Assembly: GCA_902489925.1 (NCBI GenBank)
Contig: CABUBX010000003.1
Coordinates: forward strand, 1 to 64,000
Direction of reading: 5' to 3'
Length of the DNA stretch: 64,000 nt
Source: an uncultured Lachnospiraceae bacterium
GTDB taxonomy: Bacteria > Bacillota > Clostridia > Lachnospirales > Lachnospiraceae
Position 1 is the stretch's first letter, and every line of letters begins with the position of its first letter. A program made the position numbers and the translations under genes. Below the pieces are notes generated by a model that worked only from the letters and a program-made list of their open reading frames with translations, ran no database searches and was not told the DNA's origin. Below are positions 28,242-35,945 of this stretch, one piece after another.

Positions 28242-29993
28242 CTAGAAAAAACTGTTAATTACACTCCAAACATCGGCATTTTCCTGCTGTCCAAGCTTCC
28301 AGCAGGCTACACCGGCAAGGTCATACTTTTGAATGAGTGACATTTTATTTTTAACGGCAGTGCTGTCTTCAATCCACATCTGATACTGATTGCCGTCAAC
28401 ATCACTCTGATAAGCAACGTAATTCAATCCGAGTTCTTCAAGATAAGTCGGCGTTACATTGTGCTTTGCAATAATTTCCTGAATTGTTGTCATACCGTAA
28501 TTGCCGTCAATCTGAAGACCCTCCGGCATCGTCTTCCATACTCTTGTGTAAAACGGAATACCGTTAATAACCTTATTATTAGGAACCGACGCAAGCGTAT
28601 CAATAATTCCCTGCTCTACAAAGCCAATAGAAGAACCCGGCCCTGCCTCGGCACTTCCTGCGGTATATTCATCATAGCCCATAATCACAAGATAATCCGC
28701 AAAAATATTCTGCTCTGCCCGGTCATAATGCTTTGTATACATCGGCACATAATTATCAATAGAAAGCACTAAGTTGTTTTTATGGCATGCCTGTGAAAGC
28801 TCTCTCACAAACTGCATATAGTTTCTTGCCGCATTTTCAGATTCTTCCGGCACCATAATCTTTTCAAAATCAAGATTAATACCGTCAACGCCGGCCTGTA
28901 CGGCATAAGAAATCAACTGGTTTACAGCCGTCTCACGCTTTGATGTATATGCAAGCACCTCATCTACCATACTTCCGCTGAAATCGCCAAGGTCGCCGCT
29001 CTCACCGTTTGGAAACTGATTTGAAAAAAGCGCCCATACCTTCATGCCCTTTGCATGAGCCTTCTGCACATAATCCGCCGATGCAATGCTGCGGATATTG
29101 CCCTCTGTATCATTAAAGGCAAACCATGTCGGTGAAATGACATTCACGCCGCTGACACTTTCTGTATCGGCATCAAAATTTTCATTGGCCGCCTGCGACA
29201 TCACCTGATGCCACACCATCTTAATTTTGCTGCCGTCGCCAAGCGGTGTCCATGCTTCTACATTGTACTGAGGAAGCTCAGGCGCCTGCGGTGTCACTGT
29301 CTGCGTCTCACCGGAAAGATACTTATCGGCAAGCCAGCCGATATAGCCGTCTGAAGAAGCGACCATCGTCCACTCGTCATAAGAATCATCCAGCACATAA
29401 AACTGCTCGCCGGCCTTTGCTTCTCTGAAAACATCAGCCTTGATGCCGCCGCGGTATCGAAGATACGTATCCTTCGCCACAGTCACCATCTTACATTCAT
29501 CCCACTTTGTGCGAATGACAAGTCGATTCGGCTCTGTATACTGGCCGATTTCCATCTGTGTAAATAACTTCAGAAAATCAACAGCCATATAAAGCTCTCC
29601 GTCAATAGTCTTCACAGGTGCATAATCAAGATTCTGAGCATCTGCACCGAGATAGTACAGATTTTCCTCCGGTTTCACCTTCACGGTAAAATCATGGCCT
29701 GTGTAAATCAGTATGGCTTCATTGGCATCCCAGTAAAAACGGCTGTTAATCTCAGCCACAACACCGGAAAGGCTTAAATAAACCCGTCCGTCCTGTTCAA
29801 TGCCCTTGTAGTCCTTAATCTCATTATTAAAAGTTACCGTATACTGATTTCCCGAAATTTCATAAGTTGCTTCATAATTTAACGGTTCTTCGCTTTCGGC
29901 ATTTCTGTGCATAATAAAACCGCTGAGTGCAACCGCACCCATGACAACGATTAAAATGATTGCCAGAATCACCCCAACTATCTTACGTTTCAT
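28242..29993 (-). CDS. Secreted/anchored GH18 glycosidase, SleL/YaaH-like
   Basis: A 583-residue protein: N-terminal membrane anchor (about 5-27); a region like the copper amine oxidase N-terminal domain (about 45-170); an SH3-like domain (about 172-240); and a GH18 TIM barrel (about 265-583). The catalytic strand is DGINLDFE (about 375). In SleL/YaaH spore-lytic N-acetylglucosaminidases the same DGxNxDFE form occurs. Unlike SleL there are no LysM repeats; the stalk-like N-terminal domain and SH3 replace them. Target is probably peptidoglycan or spore cortex. The ATG at 29993 follows AAAGGAG; the start at 30053 is rejected. Confidence 0.88.
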   Translation of the reverse strand: MKRKIVGVILAIILIVVMGAVALSGFIMHRNAESEEPLNYEATYEISGNQYTVTFNNEIKDYKGIEQDGRVYLSLSGVVAEINSRFYWDANEAILIYTGHDFTVKVKPEENLYYLGADAQNLDYAPVKTIDGELYMAVDFLKLFTQMEIGQYTEPNRLVIRTKWDECKMVTVAKDTYLRYRGGIKADVFREAKAGEQFYVLDDSYDEWTMVASSDGYIGWLADKYLSGETQTVTPQAPELPQYNVEAWTPLGDGSKIKMVWHQVMSQAANENFDADTESVSGVNVISPTWFAFNDTEGNIRSIASADYVQKAHAKGMKVWALFSNQFPNGESGDLGDFSGSMVDEVLAYTSKRETAVNQLISYAVQAGVDGINLDFEKIMVPEESENAARNYMQFVRELSQACHKNNLVLSIDNYVPMYTKHYDRAEQNIFADYLVIMGYDEYTAGSAEAGPGSSIGFVEQGIIDTLASVPNNKVINGIPFYTRVWKTMPEGLQIDGNYGMTTIQEIIAKHNVTPTYLEELGLNYVAYQSDVDGNQYQMWIEDSTAVKNKMSLIQKYDLAGVACWKLGQQENADVWSVINSFF

Positions 29994-30148
29994 AATATCT
30001 CCTTTACTTTTGACATCGTTATTATCTTCCCGTTCCATGACGGTGTTATACACAATGAATTATACACTAAGATTTGAAAATAGGCAAATGTTTATTGACA
30101 GATACCTGCTCATGTTTTGGGGAAAGGCGCATATAATAAGAATAAGTC

Positions 30149-30178
30149 TTTACAGTATGTATATTTTTGAGGTATACT
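30149..30178 (+). promoter_or_regulatory. Promoter of mecA
   Basis: TTTACA (30149-30154) and TATACT (30173-30178) are separated by 18 bases. The transcript would carry a leader of about 85 bases before the mecA start. Confidence 0.6.
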
Positions 30179-30267
30179 ATAATGTAGCTGCGGGCAAGGC
30201 TTGAAAACTGCCCGATTGGCTGTCTAATATCATGTAAATATAAAACTCAGATAAAAGGGGTGATTCC

Positions 30268-31047
30268 ATGAAGCTTGAAAGACTCAGCGAAAATCAAATT
30301 CGCTGCACACTAGACAAAACAGACCTCACTGACAGACATCTCAAATTAAGCGAGCTCGCTTACGGCACTGAGAAGGCCAAGGCATTATTTCATGAAATGA
30401 TGACTCAGGCTTCTGAAGAACTCGGATTCGAAGCTGACGATATACCGCTTGTCATTGAAGCAATCCCTGTTTCCAGTGACTGCATTATTCTGATTATTAC
30501 AAAGGTTGAAAGCCCTGATGAGCTGGATACACGTTTTTCCCGTTTTTCCTCAGCCATCCATCAAGATGCTGAGACAGAGACGGATGCCACTGACTTCGAC
30601 TCAGAGAACTATAAGGGTGCCGACGAAGTCCTCAACATGTTTAAAAAGATTAAAGAAGATGTCTTCCAGGCGATTCAGGAAGCGAAAGCAGCCGGGGTAA
30701 TTCCGGAAGAAGAAGCGCCGGAAGGTGAGACAGAAGCTACTGCAAAAGAAGTCGAGCTGACAAAGCTTTTCAGCTTTGATGATTTAAACGATGTCACTTT
30801 GCTTGCAAAAGTGCTCGGTTCTGCCTTTAAGGGCAGCAGCACACTTTATAAAAATCCGATAACCGGCATCTACTATTTAGAGATGAACAACAAACATCTC
30901 TCCCCGGAGGACTTCAACCGTATCTGTAATATCGCCACTGAATACGGACACTGTGAAAAATATACCGAGATGATGTCCGCTTACTTCGGTGAGCATTATG
31001 ACTGTCTCATAAAAAATAAGGCTCTGCAAGTTCTCTCAAAACTTTAA
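30268..31047 (+). CDS. mecA: Adaptor protein MecA
   Basis: A 259-residue MecA homologue. The N-terminal domain (1-90, MKLERLSENQIRCTLDKTDL) binds substrates, an acidic linker follows (100-165), and the C-terminal domain (about 165-259) binds ClpC. MecA delivers proteins to ClpCP and controls stress, competence or sporulation factors in Firmicutes. It is a lone gene with its own promoter and terminator. AAAAGGGG precedes the ATG. Confidence 0.9.
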   Translation: MKLERLSENQIRCTLDKTDLTDRHLKLSELAYGTEKAKALFHEMMTQASEELGFEADDIPLVIEAIPVSSDCIILIITKVESPDELDTRFSRFSSAIHQDAETETDATDFDSENYKGADEVLNMFKKIKEDVFQAIQEAKAAGVIPEEEAPEGETEATAKEVELTKLFSFDDLNDVTLLAKVLGSAFKGSSTLYKNPITGIYYLEMNNKHLSPEDFNRICNIATEYGHCEKYTEMMSAYFGEHYDCLIKNKALQVLSKL

Positions 31048-31066
31048 CAGCGCCTGTGTTTACTGC

Positions 31067-31097
31067 AAAAAAGGCTGACATCCCGTCAGCCTTTTTT
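31067..31097 (+). terminator. Bidirectional terminator between mecA and the DUF1858 gene
   Basis: AAGGCTGAC pairs with GTCAGCCTT across five bases, flanked by A6 and T6, so it can stop transcription from both sides. Confidence 0.9.
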
Positions 31098-31107
31098 ATA
31101 CATGATT

Positions 31108-31317
31108 TTAGTTATTGCCTGCTAAAAAGTCGTTAATCTTTCCAACAAGCTCGTCAGCATCAATACCGTGAACCATCGCTGCTTCTTCGATTGTCTCCAT
31201 CTGTGATGATGGGCATCCAAGGCAGTGCATGCCGATTCCTAATAAAATCGGTGCCACACCGGCGTCAATTCTCAGTAAGTCACCAATCATTGTTTCTTTT
31301 GTCACCTGCTGTGCCAT
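31108..31317 (-). CDS. DUF1858 domain protein (redox disulfide domain)
   Basis: A 69-residue protein consisting of one DUF1858 domain (MIGDLLRIDAGVAPILLGIG, then CLGCPSSQMETIEEA). The CxxC pair at about 31-34 suits a redox disulfide or Fe-S ligand; the family is often found with hybrid-cluster or sulfur proteins. Function is not established. It is divergently transcribed from the ferredoxin gene. AAGGAGG precedes the ATG at 31317; an in-frame start at 31386 is unlikely. Confidence 0.85.
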   Translation of the reverse strand: MAQQVTKETMIGDLLRIDAGVAPILLGIGMHCLGCPSSQMETIEEAAMVHGIDADELVGKINDFLAGNN

Positions 31318-31404
31318 AATAAATTCCTCCTTATGATTAATCATACCGGGAACAGTCCGCATAGGCTTTCCGATCCCCAGTCTCATTATTTCCAGTCAAT
31401 CTGT

Positions 31405-31433
31405 ATTATAATACATAAACTTTGCTTTTGCAA
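31405..31433 (-). promoter_or_regulatory. Promoter of the DUF1858 gene
   Basis: On the minus strand TTGCAA (31433-31428) and TATAAT (31410-31405) are separated by 17 bases. Confidence 0.6.
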
Positions 31434-31499
31434 CTGTATCATTTCTAAAATTAGTCAGACCTAACGTTCAGGAAAATCCTGTTGTTTTTAAATTTATAC

Positions 31500-31528
31500 T
31501 TGTCTAAAATTGTCTTTTGTATTACAAT
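31500..31528 (+). promoter_or_regulatory. Promoter of the ferredoxin gene
   Basis: TTGTCT (31500-31505) and TACAAT (31523-31528) with a 17-base spacer, followed by a 38-base leader and an AAGGAGG ribosome-binding site. Confidence 0.65.
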
Positions 31529-31573
31529 AGGAAATGTATTCACAAAGTTTGATTTTTTAAGGAGGTAAGTACA

Positions 31574-31744
31574 ATGGCATATGTAATTTCTAACGATTGT
31601 ATCTGCTGTGGTTCTTGTGAGGGCGAATGTCCAGTTGGCGCTATCAGCGAAGGCGATGGCAAATTCGAAATCAACGCTGATTCTTGTGTAGATTGCGGTA
31701 CATGCGCAGCTGCATGCCCAACAGGTGCTATTTCTCAGGAATAA
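31574..31744 (+). CDS. 2[4Fe-4S] ferredoxin
   Basis: A 56-residue clostridial-type ferredoxin, found by direct translation. Two complete cluster motifs are present: CICCGSCEGECPVGA (9-23) and CVDCGTCAAACPTGA (38-52). It is the size of classic clostridial ferredoxins and would carry low-potential electrons for hydrogenase, pyruvate:ferredoxin oxidoreductase and bifurcating Etf complexes. Codon use differs from its neighbours (more GCT, TCT, TGT), as in highly expressed genes. A good promoter, a perfect AAGGAGG and a terminator make it a strong single-gene unit. Confidence 0.97.
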   Translation: MAYVISNDCICCGSCEGECPVGAISEGDGKFEINADSCVDCGTCAAACPTGAISQE

Positions 31745-31765
31745 TTATCTGACAAGTTTATTGAC

Positions 31766-31796
31766 AAAAAACCATCCGCTTCGGATGGTTTTTTTG
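31766..31796 (+). terminator. Ferredoxin terminator (bidirectional)
   Basis: AACCATCCG pairs with CGGATGGTT across a three-base loop, with A and T runs on the two sides. It also serves the MerR-type gene that ends at 31797 on the other strand. Confidence 0.92.
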
Positions 31797-32495
31797 TTAG
31801 AGCTTCTGTTTCCTGAAAATTCCTCGTCTGTTTTCCCGATGTCCGATTCCCGAAGCCGCCGCTTCCTTCCGCCCTCTTTGCTTATTGCGAATCATTTCAT
31901 CTAAATCACGAAAGCGTTCCTCCTCTCTTTCCTCCTGTATGCGAAACAAATCATCCATCTCACCGATGACCTTATCCGATATCCGCTCAATAAGCGCATC
32001 CGCAAAAATCTCATTATTTTTACGCAATGCCGAAAGCATAATGCTGTCCATCATATATTTAAAATGCTTCATTTTTTCTTCTGCCGTAAGATACGCCTCA
32101 TCTTTAGAAACCGCCTGCTTTTTAATTTCTGCCACCTCACGCGGCTCATCTTTTACTTCCGCCGTGTTTTCATCCTCCGCCTGCGGCTTTGAATCTGCCT
32201 CGCTTTGCTTTGACGGTATGCTTTTTCTTATGGCATCTAAGGAAATAATGTTATTTTCAGAAACCTGTCCGACAATGGCAGAAAGTACCATCTTAATTGC
32301 CTTCAACTGAAAACCTTTAGCCTTTAAATCTCTGACAGCCGTAAAAATCTTAACTTCTTTATCCGTATAATACCGATGTCCCATTTCATTTCTCGGTATT
32401 TCCATGCCCAGTTCTTCCTCCCAGTATCTCAATACATGGGGTTCCACATCAATCATCTTTGCAGCGTCCGATATGATATATCGCGTCTCACTCAT
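31797..32495 (-). CDS. MerR-type HTH protein with basic tail
   Basis: A 232-residue protein. Residues 5-75 are a MerR winged helix (ISDAAKMIDVEPHVLRYWEE, then GHRYYTDKEVKIF). A charged, coiled region follows (95-205), and the tail is rich in Arg and Lys (NKQRGRKEAA, RENRRGIFRKQKL). There is no effector-binding domain or metal-binding Cys set. The layout resembles chromosome-anchoring RacA or other architectural MerR-fold proteins more than a small-molecule sensor. Role unknown. GGAGG precedes the ATG at 32495. Confidence 0.8.
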   Translation of the reverse strand: MSETRYIISDAAKMIDVEPHVLRYWEEELGMEIPRNEMGHRYYTDKEVKIFTAVRDLKAKGFQLKAIKMVLSAIVGQVSENNIISLDAIRKSIPSKQSEADSKPQAEDENTAEVKDEPREVAEIKKQAVSKDEAYLTAEEKMKHFKYMMDSIMLSALRKNNEIFADALIERISDKVIGEMDDLFRIQEEREEERFRDLDEMIRNKQRGRKEAAASGIGHRENRRGIFRKQKL

Positions 32496-32629
32496 AGAAA
32501 ATCCTCCACTCCTTTTCCGTTTTTATATCACAATGGATTATTAAGCACTTCATACTCACGAAAGCTTAAATCCATTATACATTCATCTGCGATTTTGTGC
32601 CCCCACAGTCTATTGACAAAAAAATACAG

Positions 32630-32669
32630 AAAAAAACAGCAGCGCCGCTGCCGCGACACTGCTGCTGTC
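32630..32669 (-). terminator. Terminator of the two-component operon
   Basis: ACAGCAGC pairs with GCTGCTGT around a GC-rich loop and is followed by T7 on the minus strand, about 50 bases past the last stop codon of the operon. Confidence 0.85.
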
Positions 32670-32718
32670 AATTCTCATATAACAATGATTCTTTTGCTCA
32701 TATGGTGACGATAATTTA

Positions 32719-34890
32719 TCAGTCCGCTGCATCGAGAAGGATGCCTGCTTTAAATACATCACCTTCAACGCTGACGATAAACTTACCGCCCTCAGCTCTG
32801 ATAATCTTTTTCGCCATTGTAAGACCGCCGCCCATCTCACCTGTAACCTTACCTACAAGCGCATCACTGATTGTATTCTTCATCATGTAAACCATCTTAC
32901 CCTTATGAACATACATCTCAATATAAACACGGGAACCGTCCTTTGCATATTTTTCAATATTATCAAATAAAATAGATAACACCTTAATCGCATTGCTCTT
33001 GTCGATATCAAGATAGATTGGCTTCTCCGGTGCACGAAGTGTCACACCAATCGCCTTTTCCTTCAGCTTGATTCTGAACATCTTGCGGACATCCTTGTTT
33101 AACTGGATAAAGTCAAGCAATGTATCTTCAAGCACTGAGGCTTTATCCTCGGCTGCCGCCACTTCTGCTGTTGGCAAAACCGCTGTCTCGCGCGCGGCCA
33201 TTGCTGCCTTTGAAACGCTCTTTCCTGAATTGATTTCATCTAAAACCTTATTCATATCCGGGAGAATCACTGTTGCCTCATCCGCGCCTGCCGCTTCCAT
33301 GTTCGGCATCAGCCTTGTAACCCTGCTGCTTCCGGCAGACTTATCCATACGCTCAGCCTGACGATTAATCTGCTCTGTCTCCTCTGTAGATAACAATACT
33401 GTCTTATCCGCAGACGGTGTCATCACATTCTCCTGAGTATTGCCTGTCGGAACTTCTTCAGGTGCAATCACACCGGCACCCATACCTCTGACAGCCTTTC
33501 CAAAGTCAATACCTTCCCAGTCCTCAGGATTAATATCATCCTCTTTCTCAGGCTGTTCCTCCTCGGCCTCCTCAGCTTCATCATAATAAGCCTCCTCCTC
33601 GGCTTCATCGTATTCATCACTTGATGAACCGCCGAAAAGACAGCTTATAAAGACAATCAGCTCAATCACAAAGATAATCGGCGCTACGATAAACATTACC
33701 GGAATATCCTTCACCGTAAAATCTCTCAGATAAACAAGACCTAAAACAAGACCGCCATTTAATGCAACGAGGAAAAGGAAAATGAGAATCCACTTCACTG
33801 CCTTCGGAAGATGATTCAATCCTCTGTTAATCCTGCTGCCAATCATATAAAGCAGTGACTTGTCTACAAAAACACCGGATTTAATACGGCGCACAAGACT
33901 GAAATAGCTTCTGATTAAAACAATGTAAATCAACACGATACCGGCAATCACAACATACTTTGTGTTGGCGCCAAGAAGCTGCTCTTTACGCACATACCAT
34001 GTGCCTACGCCAAGTCCCGCTAAAACGGCAATACTTAAAATTGCGGCAATTTCCGTAAAAATCTTGTCAAACCATGAAAGCTTTATGCCCGCATAGCCTT
34101 TCGCCCTTCCGGTTGACATAATGCAGTAAACTAAAAGGGCAATAAAGATAACAAGCGCCGCAATCCCTGCGATTCTTGCAATGCCGAAATACTTTGCCAA
34201 ATCCTGATAATCCATATAGGTATCGTAAAAGCTGTCCTGCTGCGTCAGATTATTATCCACAGCTGTATAAATGATGTAGGAATTTGTCATGCCCTCCATC
34301 GTCATCTTCCAGCCTGTCTGATTCAGACTTGCAGAAGGTACGCTGCCAATCTGTGCCGCAAAGCCTTCGGTTGTACTCAGCTTAATAAAATGCTTGCTGG
34401 ATTCAATTCTCGTCTTTGCATCCTCACCGGAAGTGAATAAATTCTGTGCATCCTGATTTTGGACAATAAAGGAAAAGTTCTTTACACTGCCCATCGTACT
34501 GTCAATGAGCGTCGCCATCGTCTCTGCATTCCCCGCCAGTGACGGGTCCTGCTCGACAGCCTCTGTAATCTTTAACACATTCGTAATCGCCTTATCATAC
34601 TCCTGTGAAAAAGCCTTGCTGCTGAAATAATTGGCTTCACCGCTCTCCGCCTTCTGGTTCATATACCTAAAGCATATAAAGCCCGACAGCCCGACAACCG
34701 CCGCTGCCACAAAAAGCAAAATACGCATTACAACCTTCAGCGGTGTACATCTTGTTGCCCTAAAGCCGTCACTGTCATCGTCTATATCATCGGAATACGC
34801 ATTCTTACCTGTCCCTTTGTCGGATATGGGCACAATTTCTTCTTCGACATCGACATCGTCCCAAAAATCCCGTTTTTTCTTTTTAGCCAT
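32719..34890 (-). CDS. Membrane pseudo-histidine kinase, paralogue of the neighbouring sensor kinase
   Basis: A 723-residue protein I do not recognise as a named family. Cytoplasmic acidic N-terminus (8-40); membrane segment about 51-75; extracytoplasmic domain about 78-235 with ANYFSSKAFSQEYDKAI, matching EYFSSSGFISEYGKSI of the kinase encoded upstream; further membrane segments about 238-256, 281-299, 312-328, 366-388 and 397-420. A very acidic stretch (424-457) and a long low-complexity linker (460-590) replace the HAMP and phospho-acceptor region. The end (630-720) resembles a kinase ATPase domain: FDNIEKY keeps the N-box Asn, GGGL recalls the G2 box, but the His box and G1 box are missing. 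It is probably a signalling partner without kinase activity. AAGGAG precedes the ATG. Confidence 0.85.
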   Translation of the reverse strand: MAKKKKRDFWDDVDVEEEIVPISDKGTGKNAYSDDIDDDSDGFRATRCTPLKVVMRILLFVAAAVVGLSGFICFRYMNQKAESGEANYFSSKAFSQEYDKAITNVLKITEAVEQDPSLAGNAETMATLIDSTMGSVKNFSFIVQNQDAQNLFTSGEDAKTRIESSKHFIKLSTTEGFAAQIGSVPSASLNQTGWKMTMEGMTNSYIIYTAVDNNLTQQDSFYDTYMDYQDLAKYFGIARIAGIAALVIFIALLVYCIMSTGRAKGYAGIKLSWFDKIFTEIAAILSIAVLAGLGVGTWYVRKEQLLGANTKYVVIAGIVLIYIVLIRSYFSLVRRIKSGVFVDKSLLYMIGSRINRGLNHLPKAVKWILIFLFLVALNGGLVLGLVYLRDFTVKDIPVMFIVAPIIFVIELIVFISCLFGGSSSDEYDEAEEEAYYDEAEEAEEEQPEKEDDINPEDWEGIDFGKAVRGMGAGVIAPEEVPTGNTQENVMTPSADKTVLLSTEETEQINRQAERMDKSAGSSRVTRLMPNMEAAGADEATVILPDMNKVLDEINSGKSVSKAAMAARETAVLPTAEVAAAEDKASVLEDTLLDFIQLNKDVRKMFRIKLKEKAIGVTLRAPEKPIYLDIDKSNAIKVLSILFDNIEKYAKDGSRVYIEMYVHKGKMVYMMKNTISDALVGKVTGEMGGGLTMAKKIIRAEGGKFIVSVEGDVFKAGILLDAAD

Positions 34891-34962
34891 AACATTTCTC
34901 CTTTTGGTATATTAAATTCTTCATGCCATATACAGTTATTTTACAACAAAATGCGCAGGCTT

Positions 34963-35892
34963 TCAAGACTGGATTAACCACTTCACCAAATCTTCATAGA
35001 CCGTTTTCCTGTCTGTTTCATTGAGAATCTCATGTCTGTCACCCTTATAAAGCTTCAGGCTGACATTTTTAAGATTGGCTGCCTTAAACTTTTCAAAAAC
35101 GCCTTTAACACCCTTTCCAAAGCCGCCGACAGGGTCATCCTCTCCGGAAACAATAAGCACAGGCAAATCCTCCCGTACCTTCTTTATATTCTCTGTTTTG
35201 CCGATTTCAGCCACCGCACCGAACAAATCTCTGTAGGCGCTTAGTGTAAACACAAATGTACACCGCTCATCAGCCATGTAAGCATCAACAATAGCCTCAT
35301 CCTTTGTCAGCCAGTCATATGGTGTCCGCGCAGGCTCAAATCGTTTATTGTAACTGCCGAAGGCCATATTATTAATGAAGCTGCTTCTAAAATGCCACCC
35401 CTTAACTAAGGCAATGGCGCGTGTTAAAAGACATCCGACGGAGGCAAGCAGCACCGGCTGATTGCCTGTACCCATAATAATCGCCCCGTCAATCTCCTTG
35501 CTGTACTTCATGATAAAAAGCCGCGTAATAAACGAGCCCATACTATGGCCGAGAATGAAATAAGGTTTCCCCGCAAATTCTCTTTCCATGTGCTTTTTCA
35601 GTCTATAATTATCTTCAACAATACAGCTCATGCCGTCTTTCTTGGCAAAATAACCATATTCATCGCTGTTGTTTACCGAACCGCCATGTCCTAAATGGTC
35701 CTCACCGGTCACAACAAACCCATGGCTGCACATAAATGCGGCAAAATCATCGTATCTTTCAATAAATTCCACCATGCCATGAACAATCTGCAAAACCCCT
35801 CTTATCTGACTTTCATCCTCCGGACGCCATACAATACCGTGAATTTTATGTATACCGTCTGTTGAGCTGAAATGAAAATGTTTTTTAACCAC
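34963..35892 (-). CDS. Alpha/beta hydrolase, monoacylglycerol lipase-like
   Basis: A 309-residue serine hydrolase of the Hydrolase_4 (lysophospholipase) type. The nucleophile elbow is GHSMGS (about 115-120), the acid is in SGEDDPVGGFG (about 250), and the histidine in GDRHEILNE (about 283). Substrate is likely a lipid ester or peptide ester. It starts with GTG at 35892, behind AAGGAGG. It lies between the sensor kinase and its degenerate paralogue in one apparent operon, so it may act on a membrane or wall component linked to the signal. Confidence 0.88.
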   Translation of the reverse strand: MVKKHFHFSSTDGIHKIHGIVWRPEDESQIRGVLQIVHGMVEFIERYDDFAAFMCSHGFVVTGEDHLGHGGSVNNSDEYGYFAKKDGMSCIVEDNYRLKKHMEREFAGKPYFILGHSMGSFITRLFIMKYSKEIDGAIIMGTGNQPVLLASVGCLLTRAIALVKGWHFRSSFINNMAFGSYNKRFEPARTPYDWLTKDEAIVDAYMADERCTFVFTLSAYRDLFGAVAEIGKTENIKKVREDLPVLIVSGEDDPVGGFGKGVKGVFEKFKAANLKNVSLKLYKGDRHEILNETDRKTVYEDLVKWLIQS

Positions 35893-35945
35893 CGTTTATT
35901 TCCTCCTTCATCCCCGGCAAATCTCTCATTTAACGCTATTATGCT

